From NCBI RefSeq assembly GCF_932274485.2, contig NC_065885.2, positions 33,183,062 to 33,247,061 on the forward strand: 64,000 nucleotides of DNA. The letters are read 5' to 3'. Of the stretch, positions 22,921 through 34,278 are shown one piece after another. A program made the translations under genes and the position numbers. How positions within the stretch are numbered: position 1 is the first letter of the stretch; each line of letters starts with the position of its first letter. The notes below the pieces were generated by a model. The model was given only the letters and a program-made list of their open reading frames with translations, was not told the DNA's origin and made no database searches. The DNA is from Patella vulgata (lineage: Eukaryota; Mollusca; Gastropoda; Patellidae).

Positions 22921-24059
22921 AGAAATAGCACAGATTTAAGAATACGGTACTCTTACAAAACGTTCAAATAAAGGTGGTCTAAAATATCTTATTGCTAATT
23001 TGATCTTTTGTGTCGATAGATAGTATATTTATAGACTCATTTTTGTGAAAATCTCAATTTCGATCAAAATCAATATTTTCACTTATTTTGTCTCTAGTCC
23101 AAAATTAGATTTTGCGTATTCCGACTCACTTTGATATACATTGTCACATATTGTGTTGACTAGAAATTAAGCAACATTCCACATAAGTATTGGAATAAAT
23201 TTCTTTGCCACATACGCTATTATGAAGCAGTTACATGAATAGTTCAGGCTGCATTGAAAGAGTGAAAAATAAAATTTAAAGCCATTTTGTGTTTCGGTTT
23301 ATAAATCTGAGATCAATAATGGCGCTGTTTTCCACATTTGTCTCAAAACTTTTATACCCGTTTAATCAATGAAAACTTGGTTTAGACAAGCTTGAATGCC
23401 TTTGACCCAAGATACAGAAACCAGGTTGTTTTGGGTACTGGTAACTAAAATATGAAATGCTTTAACTAGGAAATCAACTCGGTCTTCTGCAGCTGACGCA
23501 ACCGTGACCTGTTTCTAATAAATAGATTCGGGTAATTTTTTGCACGTAATATAACGGTAAATGCAACCTACCAGATTTCTTTCCAGAATCTTATTGACAG
23601 ATATTTGAGCAGATTCATAATAATTTGTGTTTGTGTCGCCAAGAAAAGTTTAGACTGTGAAAGTTTTCTGAATTGTCTAAACTTCAATTCTTTATGGTCC
23701 AGTTAACTGATTGATCTTACTAAGTTCTAAAATAATCAACCAAGAACTCTGCCCTGTACTGCGTTGAAAAGATTTCATCAACATGGATGGGAAGATAAAT
23801 CAGATATCAACAAGCCCAATGAGTTTTAAAAGATTATATGTTGAAATTTAATTGTCATGTATCGCGTTCAAAAGCATTCATAAGAGTGAATGTAAACTCT
23901 GCTGTCAGTGAGGCAAGTAATAAACTTATTACATGTAGAACAATTACTGACTTATTTCCGCAATCAATGTATATGGAAAATATATGTAGACAAACAGTAA
24001 CTACAAACAAGGGTTTACCGAATACATGGCGGTTACAAAATGCGTCTAATGGATTACCA
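22921..24059. other. Unassigned intronic stretch
   Basis: Frames near 23840-24110 are unsupported and overlap the Rep-H start. AGAACTCTGCCCTGTACTG at about 23750 resembles GACCTCTGTCCTGTGCTGTT at about 63805, suggesting a diverged dispersed repeat. Confidence 0.35.
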
Positions 24060-24250
24060 TTAGGAGGAGGGGGTCGTGCACCAACATCATTAGCTGCCGT
24101 CCTTAGGGTATAAGAAATAAGTATACCAAGTTCCAAGATAATCCATTCAGAATTGTGGCCTGTAAGCGATAAACGCAAAAATTGGGCTTGGCTCTGCCCC
24201 TGGGGATCGGGACATGCAGTTGTCGTCCTTAGGCTATAAGGAATACATAT
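24060..24250 (+). repeat. Rep-H tandem array, left part
   Basis: One and a half units: GTCCTTAGGGTATAAGAAAT, AATTGTGGCCTGTAAGCGA, GGCTTGGCTCTGCCCCTGG, then GTCGTCCTTAGGCTATAAGG. The last 105 bp (about 24146-24250) are nearly identical to 25368-25482, on the far side of the duplicated block. Confidence 0.8.
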
Positions 24251-24366
24251 CTAGTTAAAATCTCGAGTATCCGATGCCATCGAGAGTCGATTATGGTCTG
24301 GTTTTGTTAATAAATGTCTAATTAATAGTTTATATAACATTTCATGCTCTTACATAATGTATGTTT

Positions 24367-25371
24367 AACTTGCTTACCGAAAAATTAAGAAAATTACGTA
24401 TTCCAGTAGTGCTATTGTGTATAATATTGATAATTCCACGTGTTGCAAGAATGCCGTGTATATATGGTTACTCTTATTATACACAACGATATATTAGGTG
24501 ACGCTAGTATCAATAGCTGTGAAGTTAGTTATCCGCTAGTTATTTAGTTATTCATTATTAGGATTATGTCACAATTCTGCGGTCCATAACGCCACAAGAG
24601 ATAGTCTAAAACCGATAAATGTGAGAAATATACCGTCGATAATTATATATTTATCTTTATTTCGAAGTTATTGTATTACAAATCAAAATTATCCAGATCA
24701 GTGTGTTTTCAATAGAGCACATGGTAATACGTGTGAGGTACTAGAATGATTTTTCCACGGCCAATTCAGCTATTTCGATTATTTAAGTAGCCAAAAAGGA
24801 ATAATTATCATAAGCCTTAATAATATTTCATTTTTAAGTCCAATATATAATTTTTTGTGCACACCATACTAAGTGGAAAAGACACGTGAATTCACAATAC
24901 CCTACCACGAATAAAAAACATGAAATATGAATTATTTTGTGATGTTTTTGTGTGTTATCAAAAATGACCAGCAGTGAAAATTTTGAAGTTGAAGCTCTGG
25001 TCTGAAGAGTATTCACAAGAATTTTAGATGTAATTAACAGATTTTGTTTCACTATTTTAACAACATTTTAATGTAGTCTGCAGACGATGGGCAGATGGAC
25101 TGACGGACAGGAGCAACGACAATATACAACCACATTTCAATGTGGGAATATAAAAAGTAGGATCTTAGTGGGTTCAGATAGAAATTCAATGTGAATGTTA
25201 CAATTCATTAATTCACACAATGTTTCTCGAAAAGTTTTGACAAAACCTTCATATGGCAAAGTGCAGGGCCTCTAAACATACTGATCCATTTCATCTGTTC
25301 AAAAGATTTCTAATCCTCCCTGTGCATCTTCCAGGCCACAAAATTTCAGACATTGTCGTAACCAGAGAACA
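24367..25371. repeat. Duplicated ~1-kb block, copy 2 (uninterrupted)
   Basis: Homologue of 18734-20852 without the 1.1-kb element. At the position of that element it reads TAGTTA-TT-TAGTTA (24537-24550). The block sits inside the Rep-H array, with matching Rep-H units on both sides. The frame at 24834-25052 is a shadow also present in copy 1. Confidence 0.9.
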
Positions 25372-26100
25372 TTCAGAATTGTGGCCTGTAAACGATAAAC
25401 GCAAAAATTGGGCTTGGCTCTGCCCCTGGGGGTCGGGACATGCAGTTGTCGTCCTTAGGCTATAAGGAATACATATCCGAAGTTCAAAGACGATCCATTA
25501 AGAATCGTTGCCTGTAAGCAACACACAGAGACACAAAGAAAAAACGAGTATGGCTCTGCCCTTGGGGGTTCAGCAATCACCAAACAACAATAGGGGTCAT
25601 CCTTAGGGTATAAGGAATAGGTACACAAAGTTTCAAAAGGATCTGTTAAGGAATTGCGGCCTGTAGGCAAAACACAAGACACAGAAACATTGGGGGTTGC
25701 TCTGTACCAGGGGGGCGGGCATGCACCAAAAATAAATAGAGGTCAGCCTTAGGGTATAAGGAATAAGTATAAAAAAGTTTTCAAGACGATCGATTACGAA
25801 TTGCGGGCTGTAAGTGACACACAGACACACAAAAAGAAAATGGGCGTGGCTCTGCCCCTGGGGGTTGGGCATTCACCACAAAAAAAGTGATGTTCCTTAG
25901 GATAGAAGGAATAAGTATGGGAAGTTTCAAGGTGATATGTCAAGAAATGCGGTCTGTAGAAAACAAACAAATACAAGAAATGGGCATGGCTCTGCCCCTG
26001 GGGGTCGGGCATGCACCAAAAACAATAGAGATCATCCTTAGGGTATAAGGAATAAGTATGTTAAGTTTCAAGATGATCACTTAAGAATTGTGGCCTAGTG
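25370..26100 (+). repeat. Rep-H tandem array, five units of ~140-152 bp
   Basis: The marker GGCTCTGCCCCTGGGGG (or a near variant) occurs at about 25412, 25552, 25697, 25849 and 25988. Each unit also has AATTGYGGCCTGTARGC, ACACARAGACACA-type runs, CATGCACCAAAAACAATAGA and TCCTTAGGGTATAAGGAATA. Minus-strand frames reading PQGQSHAHFLF are by-products of this repeat. Confidence 0.9.
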
Positions 26101-26136
26101 ACTTGAATTGTTAACACCATTCTCTCTTTCTTGATG

Positions 26137-26405
26137 CAGGGGGTTGGATGGCTGAATGGGTAGCGTGCGCGTGCTGTATCATAAAGTCTGTCATTGAATT
26201 GACTGGCGTGGTTTCGAATTCCCGGTTGTACGTGACAAGGAGTAGGGTCGCCTGTCCAACCTCGGGGGTTTTCTCCGGGTCCTCCGGTTTCCTCCCACTA
26301 CTAAAGACCCCTATGTGCAAGCGAATTATTGAAATAAAATTAAAACCATATGTTAGTCCCGAAATGACATAGTTTGTGTCGAGTGGACGTTAAACCCCAT
26401 TTCTC
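26137..26405 (+). repeat. SINE-B, near full length
   Basis: Starts GGGGGTTGGATGGCTGAATG. The A box is TGGCTGAATGG and the B box is TTTCGAATTCC, so the head is tRNA-derived. The body is TCCTCCCACTACTAAAGACC and TGTTAGTCCCGAAATGACAT, and it ends GTGGACGTTAAACCCCATTT then CTCTCT. At about 270 bp it is the reference copy for this family in the window. Confidence 0.9.
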
Positions 26406-27299
26406 TCTTCAATTTGGACACCTGAGATGTACTGTACAATAATAATTAACTACCACATTACATATTCATCACATTATCAGACATTAAAATGATATTGTAC
26501 TGTCTGACAACAGGTAAAAAATCAATATGTCTGCTGATAAAGTACAAATTTTCTAGGCATTTAATGTACGCAAGATCTTTCATTACTAATAGTGTATCAA
26601 TATTTGTAGATCAGAAATTATAGAGGAATAGGGGGAGGAGCATCTTCCAAACAAAGTTATATTGAACTTCCTTCATGAGATAACTTTGACTACATACTAA
26701 ACTTATGCTGTCTGTGCGTGTACAGTTAGCTCTGCTCAAGAACAGACACTAATCAAGCTATTTGATTGACATTTTACTTCCTAAATCAACAAATTTAGTT
26801 GAAAACACTTAGTATACTTCAATAATTTTGAGCAGTATTTATTCCAATTCCATTTAATAAATTTGAAAAGGTTTATTTAGTCTTTGTGTGTATGACAGGT
26901 GTTAAATAGAGTAGAAAACATTACAAAATATAGTATACTAATTTTTGGATATGGCAGCCATTCAGTGCAGAGATCTATTCTCGAAGTTGATAGTTCTCTG
27001 TGCGCAGAATGTTTTGACCCATGTCTAGATAAGATAAAGGGGGGGGGGGGGGGTAAATAAGGTGTGTGTGTTGCAGTTGTTTACATTGCTTGAATCCAGG
27101 AATATAAATTCATTTCTCAATAAACATTGGTCTATATGGGTTCAACAGTTCAAAAATACCTGGACTTTATAACATAAAAGGAAACTAAATATGTAGCTTT
27201 TAAACTTAAAGCAGAAGTATGCCTATATAATATCAACATTTTATTGTTGTCATTGTGACATATAAAATAATAAACTTAGGCTTGCAAGCCATGTGAGGT
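26406..27299. other. Unassigned intronic stretch with a 15-base G run
   Basis: No gene recognised. Fifteen consecutive G at 27039-27053, followed by a GTGTGTGTG tract. Confidence 0.45.
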
Positions 27300-28093
27300 C
27301 ACCAAATAAACCCACCACAAGCGAGGTAATCACTGTCCATTTAACTGTCAAGACATTTACCTAATGAACATCTACACCAAGTTTAAACATTCTACCTCAA
27401 TTAAAAGCAGAGCTGTAATGTTCCAAAGTCTTGACCAATCCAATTGAGTATCGCATTCACCTAACAGACACCTTCACCTAGTTTGAACGTTCTACCTCAA
27501 TTAGAAGGAAAGTTATTGTGTTCCAAAGTATCGACCAATCAGATTGAAGTCTCTACTTTGCCTAAGGAGAAAATGTTCATCATCAAACTTTGTTAATAAG
27601 GTATTGATGTAATGAAACTATACATGAAGTTTTACCACTATCACTCATTTTGAATCAAAGTTATTGAGCTCCAAAGTCTCGACCAATCAAATTGCTTATT
27701 GCTCTGCTTACCCTAACCAGAAAATGCTCACTATCAAACTTAATCAAGGTATTGATGTAATGAAACTATACACAAGTATCAATACTCTCACTTAATTAAA
27801 ACCAGTTATTGTGTCCAAAAGCATCAACCAATCAATAATTGCTTATCTCTGCTTAGCCTAAGCAGAAAAGGCCCATCTTCAAATGCCATCAAGGCATTCA
27901 CCTAATGAATAACTAGACCAAGTTTGAATATTCTACTTCAATTAGAAAGAGAGTTATTGTGTTCCAAAGTCTTGACCAATCAAATTGCTTATCGGCCTGC
28001 TTACCCTGATGTAATGAAATTATACACCAAGCTTCGTTACTCTAACTTAATGCTAATCTTCAAACACCATCAAGGCGTTTACCTAATAAACAC
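27300..28093 (+). repeat. Rep-G tandem array, part 1
   Basis: Five or so units of about 147 bp, each with CTAATGAACATCTACACCAA, TTGAACATTCTACCTCAATT, AGAAGSARAGTTATTGTGTT, CCAAAGTCTTGACCAATCAA and CTTASCCTAASCAGAAAATG. The array is cut at 28093 by an hAT-like element and resumes at 29106. Confidence 0.85.
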
Positions 28094-29105
28094 TAAGGCT
28101 GTGCAAAAATATCGATATAATCGATAATCGGTAGAAGTTATTTAGCGATACGATAATCGATATTGAAATTCAAATATCGATTATCGGTATATTTACCTTC
28201 TGACGGCAAGTTACGGTCACTTTCACATGACTGAACTTGCCTTAGTCTGGCATGCAGACGAATGAATGAATACACAACGTCAACACAACTATTTCCCCCC
28301 TCTGCTTACAAACTGGCACATTTTAAATATATATTATTGTAAAAAACTAAACTTTAAGATTAAATACATTATTTTAATATTTTCGTTGTTTTTGTTGTTA
28401 TTACTAGTTGAAACTAAAATAGGTCACACACTTTGTGAACAATGACAATCGCACGTGATATATAGTAAAATTAGAATTATCTCCCTTCTTTGTTCTTGGT
28501 TGATTTGTAGAGAAATCGTCTGCTTTCACGATAAAACTAATTGTATTATTAATGATCAACTCCGCTTTTATTACAGCCCATACAAAACACGTTTTTGACT
28601 TCCAGGGAAAATATCTATATCTCTCGTAATTTCGTGGAAGAATTCTACTTTGGTTTTCATCTAAATTAACCAATCATAAAAATTCTACTTTGAACGCCCG
28701 TAATTATTTTTTTATTGTCCAATCAATAGACGCCTTCTATTTTATTTCATTCTAGTAGTAGTAACACTGTGTGATCGCCAGTCACTTGCAAAGAGAAACC
28801 ATGTATTGTCTTTGTATTTATCGGAGATAAAAAAAAGGTTCAAATGAATCAAGAACAGAACTTAGAATAATACTCAAGTTAGTCCTACATTTAGCAACTA
28901 ATTATTTTACATTAATTGATTTTTTTACGTACATCGGCACAGTATTAGACTAGGATAATAACACTACTGTAACTCGATCAACACAAATAACAGGTCGGTA
29001 AAGTTCGGATTTTTCCGGAAAAATGATAATCGATTATTATCGATAATCGCTGACAAATTATTGCCGATAATCGATATTGAAATTTCATATCGATTCCCAG
29101 CCTTA
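28094..29105. mobile_element. hAT-like non-autonomous element, 1,012 bp
   Basis: Flanked by a perfect 8-bp duplication ATAAACAC (28086-28093, 29106-29113). The termini are TAAGGCTGTGCAAAAATATCG at the left and, read inward from the right, TAAGGCTGGGAATCGATATG. Both ends are dense in ATCGATAATCG subterminal motifs. Removing the element and one duplication restores a normal Rep-G unit (CTAATAAACACCTACAC). No transposase ORF is seen, and short frames inside lack support. Confidence 0.9.
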
Positions 29106-29245
29106 ATAAACACCTACACAAAGTTTGAACATTCAAGCTTAATTAGAAGGTTTAATGTGTCCCAAAAATGGACGGAACGGACAGACAGACTGGCAGACAG
29201 AAAGATTTTAATAGTCCGGAAGATTGGGGGAGGGGGGGCATAAAT
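29106..29245 (+). repeat. Rep-G array, part 2 and 3' terminus
   Basis: Completes the interrupted unit (CACCTACACAAAGTTTGAAC, CTTAATTAGAAGG) and passes into the Rep-G end: GGACGGAACGGACAGACAG then TTTTAATAGTCCGGA and a G-rich run replacing GGCGGGGGACAA. Confidence 0.8.
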
Positions 29246-29263
29246 TCCGTAGGTGTCCAAGTA

Positions 29264-29351
29264 ACTTTTAGACAGGATCAAAACATCTGTAGAAAGACAT
29301 GCAACCGACTTTTAGACAGGATCAAAACATCTGTAGAAAGACATGCAACCG
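29264..29351. repeat. Perfect 44-bp tandem duplication
   Basis: Two adjacent identical 44-base units starting ACTTTTAGACAGGATCAAAA at 29264 and 29308. Their identity marks a recent event, or an assembly artefact. Confidence 0.85.
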
Positions 29352-31429
29352 TCTTGAAAAAATCCTCCTCTCTTGCACGCAGCACTTATTATTTTAAATA
29401 TCTGAGTGGTGGTCTCAAAATGTCCAATGTAACAAGTTGATCAAGTTGAATGTACGACCCATCATTTGATATAGCATTATAATATATGTGTCATGATAAA
29501 CTGAGGACATTGACATTGACAGTAACATTATCATGTAACTTATATTTTAATCTGTTTTAATGTCATGTCGTCTGTGTCAATGAAGAAGTGTGTGTGTATA
29601 TATACAGTATATATGAGATGACATCTCCAGAGCATGCCTGGAAATAACAAGTCTGACACGGACAATGTCAAATTGAATTCCGCGACTTGTCAGGTGAAAC
29701 TTCCAAACAGTCTGTCATTTTGTCTGAGGAAAAATTTATCTGCAGATTTTCGCCATTTTTGGAAAATGAAAGTACGGTAGACTGCTACCTTTCATAAAGT
29801 TTCTAACTTTACTTGCTATCGTACATGTAGCTCTACATTCTATAACTTGCATGTCACAACCCACAATCCGAAATTTCACATAAAAGTCTATTAATCCATA
29901 ATTTTACTTTTTTATCTGAAAAATGTCACAGTCTAGTCAATCAACCATGTGGGCTTGCTTCTATGGCCATGGTCGTAGTCTCGGAGTTCCATTTCCAGAC
30001 ATAAAGATAATGTTGGCGAGTGAGGGTAGCTCTATAATTTGAAATCTAACTATTCTAACACCCAATGGGTACAGGGTCATAACCAGAAAAAAAAACTACG
30101 GTAAACCAAATATTGACAGGGTCATACCCGTTGGGCAATCAAATATTTTTGATATCGTGGTTCAACTCCACGACTGAAGGTTCTACAATGTCTCGAAGAC
30201 AGGCGTAGTAAATTTATCGTAGGTGCCGAATACTAAAATTTACCGATTTTTGTCACATATATTCATGGGAATCTTACGAGATGAAACATACATTGTTGTG
30301 GAATTTATACGATGTCATTCTTCAGAGATTTGATATTTTCTCAATAAATCCAATGCTGATACACATTAAGCAGTCGTCAGTCGAATGGTGTAATTCGGTT
30401 GTATGTATTTCAACATAGAACCATTATTACAAATTTTGATGAAACCTATTTCTGAATATTTACAAAATAGGCTTCCTGATAATTTCTTACATGTTCGTAA
30501 ATTACAGTAAAATAATTATCCATAAAGCAGAAGTTCCATATTATATTATTATTCTGATGTAGTATTTACGACATAGTAATCTCTGCACGTTTTCACGGTA
30601 ACGTGTACATAGATTGCGTAGCCACTACAGTTTATATAGGGATTTATATTTTAAGATTTGCATGGTCAAAATAAAATGGGAGATTGGTCAAGATTTGTAT
30701 GGTTTTCAACATTGATAATCTAACTGATACTTTATCAATTAATAATACAGCAAACAAATAAGTTCCCCAAAAAAGATCGTATTTTCAACCCTTTATAAAA
30801 AAGGCGGGAAATTGTCACGTGATTAGGCCAATATATATATTAACGAATGAAGGGTGCCGATGAAATTATGGATTTATATTGTAACGAACAATAACTCCAA
30901 GTCTCGATCATACTTTATTTAATCATAGTTAAGTTCTCAATGGGTTGTGTGTATTTTAAATCCGAAGGAAGCGTGACCCAATTATTAATTCCTTAAACAT
31001 CGTGTTCGTGCTTCATTCCTGAGATAAAATAACACCTGCATTTCCCGACCGACATGTATCTACCCCAAGTATCATGACATTCGAGGCAATTTAATGGGTA
31101 ACATTTTTTTATCCGTGACAAATCAAAACCTATTTCAAACAAATCAAAACTAAGCAAAATTGCCCTGGCTCACGTCATGTGGATCGCAAAAGATATTAGT
31201 CAACAGAATAGATCTTGATAGACATTGTGCCAACCCAAATGTCAGAATATTATGTCCGACTCAATATTTTAAATGTCAGGAAGTATGTTCATCCAGCCTG
31301 TCATAGTGTCAGACACACATTCGAAAGTTATTTCCAGCATTGCTCCAGAGATAACATTTCACCATGTTCAGCAAGATGTCTTTTAATTCTAATTTCTATT
31401 AATAATGACTTATAATCAAGTACAAAAAA
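29352..31429. other. Longest repeat-poor part of the 36-kb intron
   Basis: Nothing matched elsewhere in the window. Short phrases recur locally (AGGGTCATAACCAGAAAA and AGGGTCATACCCGTTGGGCA near 30070-30140). No exon, RNA gene or transposon end was recognised. This makes it the best place to look for conserved non-coding sequence. Confidence 0.4.
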
Positions 31430-31577
31430 CAGGTAATATTAATATTACACAGGTTAAAACAGTACAGGTTACTGATGCCCAATTAATTACAGACAGTTTA
31501 TAAAGAGATCCATTTATTATTACTGCGACCCAATTAATATTACACAGACATGTATTATTACTGAGACCCAAATAATA
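31430..31577. repeat. ~55-bp tandem array, left part
   Basis: Units contain GACCCAATTAATATTACACA, then GACAGTTTATAAAGAGAT or a variant. The array is interrupted at 31577 by a Tc1-like element and continues at 32948. Confidence 0.75.
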
Positions 31578-32947
31578 TACTAAACAGCATAAAAAAGGTC
31601 AGTACGATTTCAAAATCAGAGAGGCACTTGATTCAAATCATTGACACATTAGTGATTAATTCATCACAATTCCAAGACATTATGAGAAGGTTTAGAGTCT
31701 GTACACAGTCTATACATCAGTATCTGGTGTATACATGGAGTGGACCAGACGATTGATGAATGCCATTGGCACCTGGAACCACACTCTCAGAAAAGTCTGG
31801 CACAATCCATTGGCTGTGTTTGGTCTCGGTACGGCTTTATTAAGTCTCCTCTGAATTTCATCCCAAAGATGTTCAATCAGGTTTAAGTCTGGCCAGTGCA
31901 TAACGTTGACACCGTTCTGCTGTAGAAAGTACCGAGTAACTCTGGCGGTGTAGACATGGGCGTTGTCATGCTGGAAACGTTGTTTCGATGACGTGTGAAA
32001 TGTGGTATGACGTGGGGCCTGACAGCTTGATCGATGTAGCGCACTGCTGTGATGCCGCCTCCTCTCCCTGGACCATGATTTTGGAACACCAGCGGACCCA
32101 CTGTCTGGTTCAGGCCGATTCCATCTCAAAACAATATGCTTGGACCTCCCTGTAAGTTTTGTTCCATGACACATTGGTCAGTTAACGCTGGCCACGTCGA
32201 CGCCATATTCTGGTCCTGCCATCTGCAGTGTTGCCAGTTTTGGTCTTATTGGGCAAACCGTTGACATTCAAGTCAATGGCGAGGGGTGAGGATCGGTCCA
32301 CGGTAAGGTCTACGACAATGGATGTTCTCTTTGGTGAGACGTCAGCGCACTGTATCGCAACTGATGGGTCTTCCGTGTGTCCCACTGTCTGACGTGCTGT
32401 CTCAGATGCCTGTGTGAAGGGATTCTACACTTGCTGTCGCACAACATGGCGGTCTTGTCGCCTTGTGGTAACCTTTGGTCTACCAGTTCGGGGGCGATCA
32501 TCCGTGGTGTTGGTGGCCCAAAAGCTTTGCTGAAGCCTTTAGACGGTCCAAACATTGACCTGGAAGTGATTGGCAACGACTTGGGCAGTGTGGCCAGCGT
32601 CGAATCTTTCATACGCCTGAGTTGTCGTGAGTCGTGGCATGCTGCTGACGTTGGAGTGTGAATGATTGTACCAGGTATGGGGTACATTTTATAGGGCTGG
32701 TCCCGGTGAACAGCATGTGCAGCATGAGTTACATAAAAATCATCGAGAACACATTATCATCTCAGAAGTAAGATTGTGTTTTTGAGAACATTTTCTGAGT
32801 TCAATTCTGTGTTTGGGAAGGAGCCTTATTGCTCAGGTAAAGTTGGAGATGTGGTCACAAATATACAATAAAAACATTTGGCAAGTTTTATGCAATGCGT
32901 CTATTCAGAGTAACATACCAACCTGACGTTTCTTTTGCTGCTTAGTA
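31578..32947 (-). mobile_element. Tc1-like element, 1,370 bp, inserted in a tandem array
   Basis: Terminal repeats TACTAAACAGCATAAAAAAG (left) and TACTAAGCAGCAAAAGAAAC (right, read inward) are each flanked by TA (31576-31577, 32948-32949), the target used by Tc1/mariner elements. The flanking array reads continuously once the element is removed (CCCAAATAATATTACACAGA). The interior carries a broken transposase on the minus strand. Confidence 0.9.
31710..32660 (-). pseudogene. Broken Tc1-like transposase
   Basis: The C-terminal frame (32174-31710) contains FQHDNAHVYTARVTRYFLQQ, then MHWPDLNLIEHLWDEIQRRL. These match the second catalytic Asp region and the D-x34-E region of Tc1-type DDE transposases. 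The usual ALSP before DLN is missing, a four-residue deletion. Upstream, in other frames, are HLRQHVRQWDTRK and a region that would hold the paired HTH. Frame changes near 32180 and again in the N-terminal third mean no full protein is encoded. Confidence 0.85.
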
Positions 32948-33085
32948 TATTACACAGACAGTTGCTAAAGATATACATGTAGTATTATCAAGACCCAATT
33001 AATATTACACAGACAATTGTTAAAGAGATGCATGTATCTTTACCAAGATTCAATGACTGTTACACAGACAGTTGTTAGCCACAAT
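32948..33085. repeat. ~55-bp tandem array, right part
   Basis: Units TTACACAGACAGTTGCTAAA, then AGACCCAATTAATATTACAC, then GACAATTGTTAAAGAGATGC continue the array broken by the Tc1-like element. Confidence 0.75.
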
Positions 33086-33152
33086 TTAAACCCCATATCT
33101 TCACCATAAAATTGTGATTTTCAACATTTCTATTCTTTCAAATTCAATTTTT

Positions 33153-34278
33153 ATACGCCCACATTTTCATGTGGACGTATATTGTTGTCGCCCCTGTCCG
33201 GACGGACGTCGTCGTCCACAATTGTTTGTGGGCACTCTACAGGTCACAATTTTTATCCGGTTTCAACGAAACTTAAAATATAGGTTTATCTCCTAAGATC
33301 TCAGTTCCTTTCGATATTGGCATGTATCGGACTGTAACTTCATGGATTATGACCCCTGATTGTACGAAAAATCACGTTTTTAGCTTGTGGACCCTATATC
33401 CAATTTTGTTGAAACTTGAAATATAAGTTTATAACCCACAGATCTCAGTTCCTGTCAATATTCGTGCATATCGGACCTTAACTTTCTAAATTATGGCCCC
33501 TGATTGTACGAAAAATCGTGTTTTTAGCTTGTGGACCCTATAGAGGTCATAATTTTTATCCGATTTAAAAAAACATTTTGGTATATCACCATTACACCCT
33601 AAGGATGGTTGAGTTCGAATTTTGTGAAAATCGGCCCAAAACTGACAGACAAAATTGCCACCCCTTGTTCTCAAATAGTGTAAAAATATGGTATATCAAG
33701 GTTGTGGACCCTCTAGAGGTCATAATTTTCTTCTGATTTTGATGAAACTTGAAATGTAAGTTTATAACCCAAAGATCTTGGTTCCTTTCGATATTTGCGC
33801 ATATCAGATGGTAACAACCTGAATTATGTCCCCTGATTGTTTGAAAAATCGCGTTTTTAGCTTGAGGTCCCTTTAGATGTCACAATTATTATCCGATTTA
33901 AAAAACGTTAAAAGATATCACTGTTACACCGTAATTTTGGTATATCACCATTACACCCTAAGGATGGTTGAGTTTGAATTTCATGAAAATCGGACCAAAA
34001 CTTCCGGACAAAATGGCCGCCCCTCTACCCAAATAGTGTAAAAATATGGTATATCAATGTTGTGGACCCTCTAGAGGTCATGATTTTCTTCAGACGTTGA
34101 TGAAATTGAAATGCATGTTTATAACCCAAAGATCTTGGTTCCTGTTGATATTCACGCATATCGGATCGTAACTTCCTGAATTATGGCCCTTGATTGTTCG
34201 AAAAATCGCCTTTTGTTTAGCTTGTTCTCTATCCATCTCTTGCAAAATGTGGGCGTATCCTGCCTGGCAGCCGCTGTT
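33153..34278 (-). repeat. Rep-C composite repeat, complete copy, minus
   Basis: Begins at the left with ATACGCCCACATTTTCATGT and ends GCAAAATGTGGGCGTAT followed by CCTGCCTGGCAGCCGCTG, the mirror of the 10777 and 53840 copies. The terminal TIR ATACGCCCACATTTT is perfect here. The internal module GGACCCTATAGAGGTCATAA is repeated several times. Confidence 0.88.

Noticed and set aside
25455-26012. Overlapping minus-strand frames reading PQGQSHAHFLF and similar, like a repeat protein
   Set aside because: They follow the 140-150-bp Rep-H units exactly, change frame between units and have no start or splice support.
27300-29245. CRISPR-like regular spacing of repeats
   Set aside because: Units are about 147 bp, diverged and contiguous, with no spacer structure; the genome is animal. 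It is an ordinary tandem repeat.
31710-32687. Plus-strand and alternative minus-strand frames as separate genes
   Set aside because: All are shadows or pieces of the single broken Tc1-like transposase.
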